Shown here: positions 18,129 to 25,775 of the stretch, one piece after another
Numbering within the stretch: the stretch's first letter is position 1
Layout of the letters: every line of letters begins with the position of its first letter
DNA from: Methylobacillus flagellatus
Lineage (GTDB): Bacteria > Pseudomonadota > Gammaproteobacteria > Burkholderiales > Methylophilaceae
NCBI RefSeq assembly: GCF_005502435.1
Contig: NZ_SCOU01000003.1
Span: 186,001 to 250,000, forward strand
DNA length: 64,000 bases
Reading direction: 5' to 3'
Notes under the pieces: generated by a model
What the model was told of the DNA's origin: nothing
Seen by the model: the letters and a program-made list of their open reading frames with translations, nothing else
Database searches by the model: none
Made by a program: the position numbers and the translations under genes

Positions 18129-18220
18129 CTGAACGCGATCTGCGAATGCAATACCTGCTGTGAACGTTCATCTGCATTTCAATCTCCTCCTCTCCGGACG
18201 CATCAGCGTCCGTTTTTTTT
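18129..18220 (+). ncRNA. Putative NtrC/sigma-54-dependent small RNA with CU-rich seed
   Basis: About 92 nt from the predicted start to the end of a strong terminator. Order of parts: a 5' stem in which GAATGCA (18144-18150) can pair with TGCATTTC (18173-18180, one bulge), holding the self-complementary TGAACGTTCA (18161-18170); an unpaired tract TCTCCTCCTCTCC (18183-18195) complementary to Shine-Dalgarno sequences; then a terminator hairpin CGGACGC-ATCA-GCGTCCG (18195-18212) with eight T (18213-18220). This is the layout of a base-pairing regulatory RNA. No convincing reading frame is present. It is analogous in logic to NtrC-dependent sRNAs of pseudomonads, but no homology to them is claimed. 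Confidence 0.65.
18195..18220 (+). terminator. Rho-independent terminator of the small RNA
   Basis: CGGACGC (18195-18201), ATCA loop, GCGTCCG (18206-18212), then an uninterrupted run of eight T. It lies 72 bases before the gshA start and so would stop transcription from the sigma-54 promoter before gshA. Confidence 0.88.
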
Positions 18221-18292
18221 GCTTGAAACCGGCGGCTTCGCCCCCAACTGAAGCATCTGCGCTAGAATCAGCCGGATTCAGGAAAACAAACC

Positions 18293-19576
18293 ATGGTCCC
18301 CCACCTTACAACGGCCCTCAACGGCCCCCTGCTCACGCTCGAAAAACGCATGCTGGCCTCCATGCCGGAGATCGAGCACTGGTTCCGCCAACAGTGGCTG
18401 GACTACGCCACGCCCTTCTACGCGTCGGTTGATTTGCGCAATGCCGGCTTCAAGCTGGCCCCGGTCGATACCAACCTGTTCCCGGGTGGCTTCAATAACC
18501 TGAATCCGGATTTCCTGCCGCTAGGCATACAGGCCGCCATGTCGGCCGTGGAGAAGATCTGTCCGGATGCGCGCCGCTTGTTGCTGATCCCGGAGAACCA
18601 TACCCGTAACACCTATTACCTGAGTAACGTGGCGGCGCTGACCAATATCCTGCGTCAGGCCGGTATGGATGTGCGTGTGGGCAGCATCTCGCCCGAGATC
18701 ACCGCACCGGTGGATCTGGATCTGCAGGATGGCCATGCGCTGCACATGGAACCCGTACAACGCAAGGGCAACCGTCTGGTGTTGGAGGGCTTCGACAGTT
18801 GCGCCGTGCTGCTCAATAACGACCTGTCCGGCGGCATCCCCGATATCTTGCAGAATCTGGAACAGACGCTGATCCCGCCCTTGCACGCCGGCTGGGCGAC
18901 GCGGCGCAAGTCCCAGCATTTTGCTGCCTACAACCGCGTGGCCGAAGAATTCGCTGCGCTGATCGGCATCGACGAATGGCTGATCAACCCTTACTTCTCC
19001 ACTTGTGGCGAGATCGACTTCCATGCACGTGAAGGCGAGGATTGTCTGGCCGCCAATGTAGAAGCCATGCTGATGCGCATCCGTGCCAAATACAAAGAAT
19101 ACGGTGTGGAGCAAGAGCCGTTCGTGATCGTCAAAGCCGATGCTGGCACCTATGGCATGGGCATCATGACGGTGAAGAGCCCGGACGATGTGCGTGACCT
19201 GAATCGCAAGCAGCGCAACAAGATGTCGGTGGTCAAAGAAGGCCTGCAAGTCAGCGAAGTGATCATCCAGGAAGGCGTCTACACCTTTGAGAGCATAGAG
19301 GATGCGGTCGCCGAGCCTGTGGTCTATATGATGGATCACTACGTGGTGGGTGGTTTCTATCGCGTGCACACCGGGCGTGGCATAGACGAGAACCTCAATG
19401 CGCCTGGCATGCAGTTCGTGCCTCTGGCGTTCGAACAGCCATGTTCCATGCCTGACTGTGGTGGTGCACCGGATTCACTGCCTAACCGCTTCTATGCCTA
19501 CGGCGTGGTGGCACGTCTGGCATTGCTGGCCGCCGCCATCGAGTTGCAGGAACAAGATCCCGAGAACCAGCTGTGA
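18293..19576 (+). CDS. gshA: Glutamate-cysteine ligase (proteobacterial GshA type)
   Basis: A 427-residue cytoplasmic ligase making gamma-glutamylcysteine, the first step of glutathione synthesis. It belongs to the betaproteobacterial GshA family, unlike the E. coli enzyme; recognisable segments are PVDTNLFPGGFNNL, EEFAALIGIDEWLINPYF and KADAGTYGMGIMTVK. AGGAAAAC precedes the ATG at 18293. The stop overlaps the start of gshB. A TAGAAT at 18263-18268 could be the -10 box of its own promoter. In methylotrophs glutathione also takes part in formaldehyde detoxification. Confidence 0.92.
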   Translation: MVPHLTTALNGPLLTLEKRMLASMPEIEHWFRQQWLDYATPFYASVDLRNAGFKLAPVDTNLFPGGFNNLNPDFLPLGIQAAMSAVEKICPDARRLLLIPENHTRNTYYLSNVAALTNILRQAGMDVRVGSISPEITAPVDLDLQDGHALHMEPVQRKGNRLVLEGFDSCAVLLNNDLSGGIPDILQNLEQTLIPPLHAGWATRRKSQHFAAYNRVAEEFAALIGIDEWLINPYFSTCGEIDFHAREGEDCLAANVEAMLMRIRAKYKEYGVEQEPFVIVKADAGTYGMGIMTVKSPDDVRDLNRKQRNKMSVVKEGLQVSEVIIQEGVYTFESIEDAVAEPVVYMMDHYVVGGFYRVHTGRGIDENLNAPGMQFVPLAFEQPCSMPDCGGAPDSLPNRFYAYGVVARLALLAAAIELQEQDPENQL

Positions 19577-20520
19577 TGCGTATCGCTGTCATCCTCGATC
19601 CGCTAGCCAGTCTCAAAGCGTACAAGGACACCAGTCTCGCCATCATGCGCGCCGCCGCAGCGCGTGGTCATGCCTTGTATGTGGCGGAACAGGGCGATCT
19701 GTTGTTGCGCCAGGGTAGGGCCCATCTACGTACACGCAGTTTCGAGTTCAACGGCAATGGTCCAGACTGGTACGCGCTGGGCCCACAGCAGGAACAGACG
19801 CCCGCCAGTTTCGATGCCGTGCTGATGCGCAAGGATCCGCCGTTCGATAACGAGTTCCTGTACAGCACCTATCTGCTGGAGTTGGCCCAGCAGCAGGGTG
19901 CGCGCATCCTCAATCATCCGCGTTCGGTGCGAGACTGGAACGAAAAACTCGCCGTGGCGCAGTTTCCCGAGCTGGCACCTGCCTTTCTGGTGACGCGTGA
20001 TAATGATCTGATCCGGCAGTTCCTGGCGGAGCAGGGCGATATCGTGGTCAAGCCTCTGGATGGCATGGGTGGCAGCGGCATATTCCGCTTGCGTACCGAC
20101 GACCCCAATATCGGTTCCATACTGGAGACGCTGACCGCACTTGGCACACGTACCATCATGGCGCAGCGTTATCTGCCACAAATCTTGCAGGGCGATAAGC
20201 GCATCATCATGATCAATGGGCATGCCTTGCCTTATGCGCTGGCGCGCATCCCCAAGGCGGGTGAGACACGCGGCAACCTCGCCGCAGGTGGCACTGGCGT
20301 AGCACAGCCCTTGAGTGAGCGCGATCACTACATCGCCGAGACGGTCGGCCCTGAACTGCGTGCACGCGGCCTATTCCTGGTCGGCCTGGATGTCATCGGC
20401 GACCACCTTACCGAGATCAATGTGACCAGCCCTACCGGCATGGTGGAGATCGCGGCGCAGACCGATTGCGACCCTGCACTGACGTTTGTGCAAGCGCTCG
20501 AAACCTTATGCGCTGGCTAG
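19576..20520 (+). CDS. gshB: Glutathione synthetase
   Basis: A 314-residue ATP-grasp enzyme adding glycine to gamma-glutamylcysteine. ATP-grasp elements are DIVVKPLDGMGGSGIFR and RIIMINGHALPYALARIP, and the metal-binding C-terminal segment is TEINVTSPTGMVEI. The GTG at 19573 and the ATG at 19576 are both possible; the ATG overlaps the gshA stop (TGATG), implying coupling. Its 3' end overlaps apbE by 13 bases. Confidence 0.94.
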   Translation: MRIAVILDPLASLKAYKDTSLAIMRAAAARGHALYVAEQGDLLLRQGRAHLRTRSFEFNGNGPDWYALGPQQEQTPASFDAVLMRKDPPFDNEFLYSTYLLELAQQQGARILNHPRSVRDWNEKLAVAQFPELAPAFLVTRDNDLIRQFLAEQGDIVVKPLDGMGGSGIFRLRTDDPNIGSILETLTALGTRTIMAQRYLPQILQGDKRIIMINGHALPYALARIPKAGETRGNLAAGGTGVAQPLSERDHYIAETVGPELRARGLFLVGLDVIGDHLTEINVTSPTGMVEIAAQTDCDPALTFVQALETLCAG

Positions 20521-21548
20521 CGCGTCAGCTATCGCTGACGGTGTTGCTGTTGCTCGGCGCCTGTGCGGGTCCGCCGCTGTATCAGGCGCAGAGCTATGTG
20601 TTTGGCACGCTGGTCGATATCACTATCTATGGGGCGCCCGAGGCACAAGCACGCGCCGCCGCTGATGCGGTGTTGAAGGATTTTCAAACCTTGCATCAAC
20701 GCTTGCATGCCTGGCAGCCGGACAGCGAGCTATCACAACTCAACCGTGCGTTGGCACGCGGTGAAACCGCGCCAGTCGAGGCCGACCTGGCGGACATGCT
20801 CAAGGAGGCCAGTCAACTTTCAGCACGCGCTGGCGGGCTGTTCAACCCTGCTATCGGTGGCTTGATCCGGCAATGGGGGTTCCAGCGTGACGAATATACG
20901 CCGGTAGACATAGACCCGGTACGTGTAGACGCGCTGGTCGCGGCCGCCCCGCGCATGTCCGATCTGCATATCGAATCCGGCAGTATCCGCAGCGACAACC
21001 CTGCCGTGCAGCTGGATCTGGGTGGCTATGCCAAAGGCCTGGCACTGGATCGTGCGCTGCGTCAGTTGCGCCAGGCAGGTATTCAGCATGCGCTGGTCAA
21101 TATAGGCGGCAATGTGATCGCGCTGGGCCAGCATGGCGAGCGGCCCTGGAACGTCGGCATCCAGCATCCACGCCAGCCCGGCGCCATGGCCACCGTGGCC
21201 TTGCAAGATGGTTGGGCCATCGGGACCTCGGGCGATTATCAGCGTTATTTCGAGCTGGACGGCCAGCGCTACTGTCACCTCATCGACCCACGCAGCGGCT
21301 ATCCGGCACAGCATACGCAGGCGGTGACGGTATTGATCCCGCCCGGGCCGCAAGCCGGTACACTCTCGGATGTGGCATCCAAACCCATCTTCATCGCAAC
21401 GCAACAGCAGCGTGCGCAAGTCGCACAGGCCATGCAGGTGCAGCACGTGCTGGTGGTGGATGAACACGGCCAGCGCTTTGTCAGTCGCGCCATGGCCGCT
21501 CGCCTGAACTGGTTGGACAAGCATGCGAAGACGCAGCTTCTTTTCTAG
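20508..21548 (+). CDS. apbE: FAD:protein FMN transferase, lipoprotein form
   Basis: A 346-residue ApbE-family enzyme that attaches FMN covalently to Thr/Ser of periplasmic flavoproteins such as RnfG or NqrC. The ATG at 20508 gives a lipoprotein signal peptide with lipobox LLGAC (LTVLLLLGACAGPP), so the enzyme is probably anchored on the periplasmic side. Family landmarks: GLFNPAIGGLIRQWGF, LDLGGYAKGLALD, VNIGGNVIALG, GTSGDYQRYFE, HLIDPRSGYP. It overlaps gshB by 13 bases and the NusG-II gene by 26. Together with the next two genes it forms a flavinylation-associated cassette; the acceptor protein is not in the window. Confidence 0.9.
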   Translation: MRWLARQLSLTVLLLLGACAGPPLYQAQSYVFGTLVDITIYGAPEAQARAAADAVLKDFQTLHQRLHAWQPDSELSQLNRALARGETAPVEADLADMLKEASQLSARAGGLFNPAIGGLIRQWGFQRDEYTPVDIDPVRVDALVAAAPRMSDLHIESGSIRSDNPAVQLDLGGYAKGLALDRALRQLRQAGIQHALVNIGGNVIALGQHGERPWNVGIQHPRQPGAMATVALQDGWAIGTSGDYQRYFELDGQRYCHLIDPRSGYPAQHTQAVTVLIPPGPQAGTLSDVASKPIFIATQQQRAQVAQAMQVQHVLVVDEHGQRFVSRAMAARLNWLDKHAKTQLLF

Positions 21549-22053
21549 CCTGTCCAGCCGGTCCGGGCTGTTCGCCAGAAGGCACCTCATCCGCGTGCGC
21601 TCCTTGCGGCAGCGCTTTTCCAGATCAGCATTCACGCGCCGCGCTGCCTCCATGCGGGCCGCGCTCAGTGCCGCCCGCGCCCATCCCTTCCCGCGCCTGT
21701 TGGCGGGTGACTGGCTGACATTGCTGGCGAGCCTGCTGCTGGTGCTGCTGCTGTTCCAGACCTTGTGGCAGAGCCAGGGAGCCAGCAAGCTGCGCATCCG
21801 TCAGGGCGATACCGTGTATGCCACACTGAGCCTGGACCAGAAGCGCACCTTGCACCTGCACGGGCCGCAGGGAGAGACCGAGATCATCATCGATCATGGC
21901 CGCGTGCGCTTCCTGCGCGCACCCTGCAATAGTCAGTATTGTGTGCATCAGGGCTGGCTGACGCGCGCCGGTCAGGTCGCCATCTGCCTGCCCAATCAGA
22001 TCAGTCTGGAACTGCTGGGCAAGCGCAAGTCCTACGACAGCCTGAATTACTGA
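21523..22053 (+). CDS. NusG domain II protein, membrane-anchored
   Basis: Up to 176 residues; the C-terminal ~100 residues match the NusG_II domain family often encoded beside apbE and Gx transporters (KLRIRQGDTVYATLSLD, HGRVRFLRAPCNSQYCVHQGW). One membrane helix (LLASLLLVLLLFQTLW) precedes the domain, which should face the periplasm. The first ATG at 21523 yields a long Arg/Ser-rich N-terminus inside apbE; the ATG at 21652 (MRAALSAARAH) gives the ~133-residue size usual for the family and may be the true start. Neither has a clear ribosome-binding site. Confidence 0.75.
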   Translation: MRRRSFFSSLSSRSGLFARRHLIRVRSLRQRFSRSAFTRRAASMRAALSAARAHPFPRLLAGDWLTLLASLLLVLLLFQTLWQSQGASKLRIRQGDTVYATLSLDQKRTLHLHGPQGETEIIIDHGRVRFLRAPCNSQYCVHQGWLTRAGQVAICLPNQISLELLGKRKSYDSLNY

Positions 22054-22054
22054 C

Positions 22055-22570
22055 GTGCAGATACAGACCACCCCACAGGATCATCACATTGCGCGTCTGG
22101 CGGCGCTGGCGATCGGGCTGCACATGGTGGAAGCCATCCTGCCCTCACCCATCCCCGGTGTGAAGCCCGGCATCGCCAACATCGTCACCTTGTTCGTGCT
22201 GTACCGGTTCGACTTGACCACGGCCGCCTGGGTCAGCCTGCTGCGCGTGTTTGCAGCAAGTTTGCTGTTGGGGCAGTTCCTCACGCCGACCTTCATGCTG
22301 AGCCTGAGTGGTGCCTTGACCAGCCTGTTGATGCTGGTGCTGGCCAGTCGCCTGCCCCGGCGCTGGTTCGGCCCGGTCAGCCTCAGTGTGCTGGCTGCCT
22401 TCGCCCACATCGCCGGGCAGTTGCTGGTGGTGCGCTTGTGGCTGATCCCGCATGTGGGCGTGGCGTATCTGGTGCCCGTGTTCGCCACGGCGGCGCTGAC
22501 CTTCGGCCTGGTCAACGGGCTGGTGGTCGCCCGCTTGCTGGCAAGCCACGATGCAGCGCCGCGCTCGTGA
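22055..22570 (+). CDS. Gx transporter family membrane protein
   Basis: A 171-residue protein with about five membrane helices and the conserved N-terminal MVEAILPSPIPGVKPGIANI. The family (formerly labelled heptaprenyl diphosphate synthase component I) resembles ECF-type substrate-binding membrane proteins and often accompanies NusG-II and ApbE. It starts with GTG one base after the preceding stop. The substrate is unknown; a flavin or precursor role is only suggested by the neighbourhood. Confidence 0.82.
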   Translation: MQIQTTPQDHHIARLAALAIGLHMVEAILPSPIPGVKPGIANIVTLFVLYRFDLTTAAWVSLLRVFAASLLLGQFLTPTFMLSLSGALTSLLMLVLASRLPRRWFGPVSLSVLAAFAHIAGQLLVVRLWLIPHVGVAYLVPVFATAALTFGLVNGLVVARLLASHDAAPRS

Positions 22571-22654
22571 TAAAATCAGCGCTGTTTTAGCAATGCCTGC
22601 TTGCCTATACCCATTGCAATGCGCCAGCCCGGCTGGCCTTGACCGGAGACACCG

Positions 22655-22813
22655 ATGCGCCCATGCCTGATCGCCATGACCCTGTGCCTGATGCTCAGTG
22701 CCTGCGGTACCAAGGGGGATTTGTACATCCCCGAGCAGCAGTATCCGCAAGACCCCGCACCTGCCGCCAAACCCGCGCCTGCGGCGACGCCAGCTCAAAC
22801 ACCGGACAAATGA
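22655..22813 (+). CDS. lptM: LptM-like small lipoprotein
   Basis: A 52-residue lipoprotein. The signal peptide MRPCLIAMTLCLMLSACG has lipobox LSAC, and the mature protein begins CGTKGDLYIPE, the hallmark of the YifL/LptM family, followed by a Pro/Ala-rich tail. In E. coli LptM helps LptD form correct disulfides in the lipopolysaccharide translocon. GGAGA lies upstream of the ATG at 22655. As in many proteobacteria it sits immediately before lysA, 40 bases away, probably in one operon. Confidence 0.85.
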   Translation: MRPCLIAMTLCLMLSACGTKGDLYIPEQQYPQDPAPAAKPAPAATPAQTPDK

Positions 22814-22853
22814 GTCCGGTCCGATAATCAGCCGCAATCGAGATGGTTCACAC

Positions 22854-24125
22854 GTGACTTCATTCGCCAATTCAATCCCAAACGCATTTCATCACAAGCA
22901 TGACCAGCTCCATGCTGAAGATGTCTCCTTGTCGCAGGTGGCTGCCGAGTTCGGCACGCCTTGCTACGTTTATTCGCGCGCAGCCCTGACCGAGGCTTTT
23001 CAGCGCTTCAGTGCCGGTTTTAGCGGGCATGACCATCTGGTGTGTTTCGCCGTCAAGGCCAACCCCAGCCTGGCCATCCTGAACCTGTTCGCCCGCCTGG
23101 GAGCAGGTTTCGACATCGTGTCGGGTGGTGAGCTGGCGCGTGTGCTGGCAGCCGGTGGCGACCCGGCCAAGGTGGTGTTCTCGGGCGTAGGCAAGACCGA
23201 AGCCGAGATGCGTGCTGCGCTGGAGGCGGGTATCTTCTGTTTCAACGTGGAGTCGGCCGCCGAGCTGGAGCGCCTGAATACGGTGGCAGGCGCGCTGGGC
23301 AAGGTCGCGCCGGTGTCCCTGCGTGTGAACCCCAATGTGGATGCCAAGACGCATCCCTACATCTCCACCGGCCTCAAGAACAACAAGTTCGGCGTGGCCT
23401 ATGAAGATGCCTACAGTCTGTATCAGCGCGCCGCCGCCTTGCCGCACCTTGCGGTGCATGGCGTGGATTGCCACATCGGTTCGCAGCTCACCGAGCTGTC
23501 GCCGTTCCTGGATGCGTTCGATCGCGTGCTGGCACTGGTGGATCAACTGGCTGCGGTGGGCATCGCGGTGCAGCATATCGACGCAGGTGGTGGTATCGGT
23601 ATCTGTTACAGCGACGAGACGCCACCCGATTTCTCTGCCTATGCCGCCGCCATGCTGCAGCGTCTGGGCACGCGCAAGGTCAAGCTGGTGTTCGAGCCTG
23701 GCCGTGCGCTGGTCGGCAATGCCGGCGCCTTGCTGACCAAGGTGGAATACCTGAAGCCGGGCGAGAGCAAGAACTTCGCGATCGTCGATGCCGCCATGAA
23801 CGATCTGATGCGTCCGGCACTGTACGATGCTTACCATGCCATCGTGCCAGTGCAGCCGCGTGCAGCCGCCACGGCAGTGTATGAGGTCGTCGGCCCGGTA
23901 TGCGAAAGCGGTGACTTTTTGGGTCACGACCGCGCGCTGGCGCTACAGCCGGGTGATGTGCTGGCCATCCTGTCGGCCGGTGCTTATGGCATGAGCATGA
24001 GCTCCAACTACAACACGCGGCCACGTGCCGCTGAAGTGATGGTGGACGGTGATCGTGTCACGCTGATCCGTCAGCGCGAGACCGTGCAGCAACTTTTCGC
24101 GCTGGAATCCGTGCTGCCGGGCTAA
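22854..24125 (+). CDS. lysA: Diaminopimelate decarboxylase
   Basis: A 423-residue PLP enzyme converting meso-diaminopimelate to lysine. PLP lysine motif is CFAVKANPS; other landmarks are HIDAGGGIG, EPGRALVGNAG and VCESGDFLG (substrate Cys). The frame is open far upstream (from 22698), overlapping lptM, but the GTG at 22854, giving MTSFANSIPNAF, fits the family N-terminus and follows lptM by 40 bases. Full length. Terminated by the hairpin at 24143. Confidence 0.94.
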   Translation: MTSFANSIPNAFHHKHDQLHAEDVSLSQVAAEFGTPCYVYSRAALTEAFQRFSAGFSGHDHLVCFAVKANPSLAILNLFARLGAGFDIVSGGELARVLAAGGDPAKVVFSGVGKTEAEMRAALEAGIFCFNVESAAELERLNTVAGALGKVAPVSLRVNPNVDAKTHPYISTGLKNNKFGVAYEDAYSLYQRAAALPHLAVHGVDCHIGSQLTELSPFLDAFDRVLALVDQLAAVGIAVQHIDAGGGIGICYSDETPPDFSAYAAAMLQRLGTRKVKLVFEPGRALVGNAGALLTKVEYLKPGESKNFAIVDAAMNDLMRPALYDAYHAIVPVQPRAAATAVYEVVGPVCESGDFLGHDRALALQPGDVLAILSAGAYGMSMSSNYNTRPRAAEVMVDGDRVTLIRQRETVQQLFALESVLPG

Positions 24126-24142
24126 GCTTCTGTGCACATTAA

Positions 24143-24176
24143 AAAAGCCCGCTGGCAGTGATGTCAGCGGGCTTTT
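24143..24176. terminator. Bidirectional Rho-independent terminator between lysA and purU
   Basis: AAAAGCCCGCTG (24143-24154), 10-base loop, CAGCGGGCTTTT (24165-24176). The A-run on one side and T-run on the other let it serve the converging lysA and purU. The same 12-base arms recur at the fae terminator. Confidence 0.88.
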
Positions 24177-24195
24177 GTGTCTGGAACGGCGCTAT

Positions 24196-24246
24196 CAGTT
24201 GAAGATCACGGTCAGTTGAAGATCACGGTCAGTTGAAGATCACGGT
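24196..24246. repeat. Three perfect 17-bp tandem repeats at the 3' end of purU
   Basis: The unit CAGTTGAAGATCACGGT occurs at 24196-24212, 24213-24229 and 24230-24246 without a mismatch. The third copy (on plus-strand order) is the purU 3' end, coding for its last residues TVIFN and stop; the other two lie beyond the stop. Because 17 is not a multiple of three, loss or gain of units changes the frame behind the stop but leaves the protein end intact. Confidence 0.95.
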
Positions 24247-25083
24247 CTTGTTCGCGTACAGCAGGATGCGGTTCTCGATATGCCAGCGCACGGCGCGTGA
24301 CAGCACGATGCGCTCCAGGTCGCGGCCCTTCTGGATCAGGTCTTCCACTTCGTCGCGGTGCGAGATGCGCGCGATGTCCTGCTCGATGATGGGGCCTTCG
24401 TCCAGCACTTCGGTCACATAATGGCTGGTGGCACCGATCAGCTTCACGCCGCGCTCGAAGGCACGGTGATACGGGCGTGCGCCTATGAAGGCTGGCAGGA
24501 AGGAATGGTGGATGTTGATGATGCGTTGCGGGTAGCGCGTGACGAAATCCGGCGACAGGATTTGCATATAGCGCGCCAGCACGATCAGGTCGATCTGGTG
24601 CGCATCGAACAGCGCGAACTGAGCGGCCTCGGCTTCGGCCTTGGTGTCCTTGCTCACGGCGATATGATGGAAGGGGATGCCATAGAACGCCGCCAGCGCC
24701 TCGGTATCCCGGTGGTTGCTGATGATGAGCGGGATGTCGCAGGCCAGCTCGCCACTCTTGTGGCGGTGCAGCAGGTCGGCCAGGCAGTGGTCGTATTGCG
24801 ACACCATGATGGCCACCCGTGGACGCTGTCCGGACAGCTTGAGTTGCCAGTGCATGTCGAAACGTGCTGCCACCGGCGCGAACTGCGCATCGAACTCCGC
24901 TACCGGGATGGAAAAGGCATCCAGATCCCACTCGATACGCATCAGGAACAGATTGTTCTCGGCGTCCTGATGCTGGTCTGCGTGCAGGATATTGGCGCCA
25001 TGGCGGTGCAGGAAATCCGCGATGGTGGCAACCAGACCTTTGCGGTCCGGGCAGGTGATCAACAAAGTGGCGGTATTTTTCAT
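24229..25083 (-). CDS. purU: Formyltetrahydrofolate deformylase
   Basis: A 284-residue cytoplasmic enzyme hydrolysing 10-formyl-tetrahydrofolate to formate and tetrahydrofolate, which balances C1 pools. An N-terminal ACT domain (LLITCPDRKGLVATIADFL) is followed by the formyltransferase fold with HHSFLPAFIGARPYHRAF and the catalytic Asn/His/Asp set (ISNH, DEGPIIEQD). The ATG at 25083 is chosen; the frame extends to 25269 but the added residues are unrelated to the family. The last codons lie in a 17-bp tandem repeat. Confidence 0.93.
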   Translation of the reverse strand: MKNTATLLITCPDRKGLVATIADFLHRHGANILHADQHQDAENNLFLMRIEWDLDAFSIPVAEFDAQFAPVAARFDMHWQLKLSGQRPRVAIMVSQYDHCLADLLHRHKSGELACDIPLIISNHRDTEALAAFYGIPFHHIAVSKDTKAEAEAAQFALFDAHQIDLIVLARYMQILSPDFVTRYPQRIINIHHSFLPAFIGARPYHRAFERGVKLIGATSHYVTEVLDEGPIIEQDIARISHRDEVEDLIQKGRDLERIVLSRAVRWHIENRILLYANKTVIFN

Positions 25084-25229
25084 GGTCAGTGCACTGTCTT
25101 TAAAAGCAAAACAAGCCGCATTATAACGGATTGCATGCTGCACGCCCGGCTGGTCAGTGCAAGCGGGGCATGGTATCTTTTGAGCAAGGCGAGCCATGTG
25201 GTCGCAGCACGTTTTAAAGAGTCCAACTG

Positions 25230-25775
25230 GTGAAAAAGCAATTACCTTACTTCCTGCTGGTGTTCGCAATCCCTGTTGTCGGCGTATTGTGGTGGTGGGG
25301 CATGTTCTCCAGTGCCAGCGTGGAAGTGGCCGAACGCGGCCCTTACCGTTACGCCTATCTGGAAGCCGAAGGCCCGTATTCCAAGCTGGGGAAAAAGCAG
25401 CAGGAAGTGTTGTTCGAGCTGGAAAAACAGGGCATCACGCCTGGCGTACAACTGACCCTGGTGCTGTCCGATCCACGCAGCACACCTTATAAGGAGCTGC
25501 GCGCCCAGACCGGCTATGTGCTGGCTGACGGCGTGGAGCCGCAGGCACCCTTGCAAGTGGCCAGCGTGCCTGTCCGCCATGTAGCGGTCGCCCGCATCAA
25601 GGCGCATCCCCTGTTCGCCTATGGCAAGGCGTACTCTGCCTTGCTTGATTTTTCCGGGCAGTTGCAGCTCGACCTGCAACTACCTACCGTGGAGCTCAGC
25701 GAGCACAGCGTGCTCACCGTTGAGATGCCCTTGCCTGAAAACGCGTCCATGCCGCCACAAGGAGGCCGACCATGA
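25230..25775 (+). CDS. GyrI-like domain protein with N-terminal membrane anchor
   Basis: A 181-residue protein with one N-terminal membrane helix (FLLVFAIPVVGVLWWWG) and a GyrI-like/effector-binding fold (RYAYLEAEGPYSKLGKKQQEV; GVQLTLVLSDP). Such domains bind small molecules, sometimes as the sensor half of AraC-type regulators; here no DNA-binding part is present. The start is a GTG at 25230. The stop overlaps the ATG of the next gene, so the two are probably coupled. The ligand is unknown. Confidence 0.7.
   Translation: MKKQLPYFLLVFAIPVVGVLWWWGMFSSASVEVAERGPYRYAYLEAEGPYSKLGKKQQEVLFELEKQGITPGVQLTLVLSDPRSTPYKELRAQTGYVLADGVEPQAPLQVASVPVRHVAVARIKAHPLFAYGKAYSALLDFSGQLQLDLQLPTVELSEHSVLTVEMPLPENASMPPQGGRP

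Noticed and set aside
18160-18432. 90-codon open frame over the small RNA and gshA start
   Set aside because: No ribosome-binding site, it crosses a strong terminator and its tail is out-of-frame gshA.
24196-24246. CRISPR-like array
   Set aside because: The 17-bp units are contiguous without spacers and belong to the purU 3' end.
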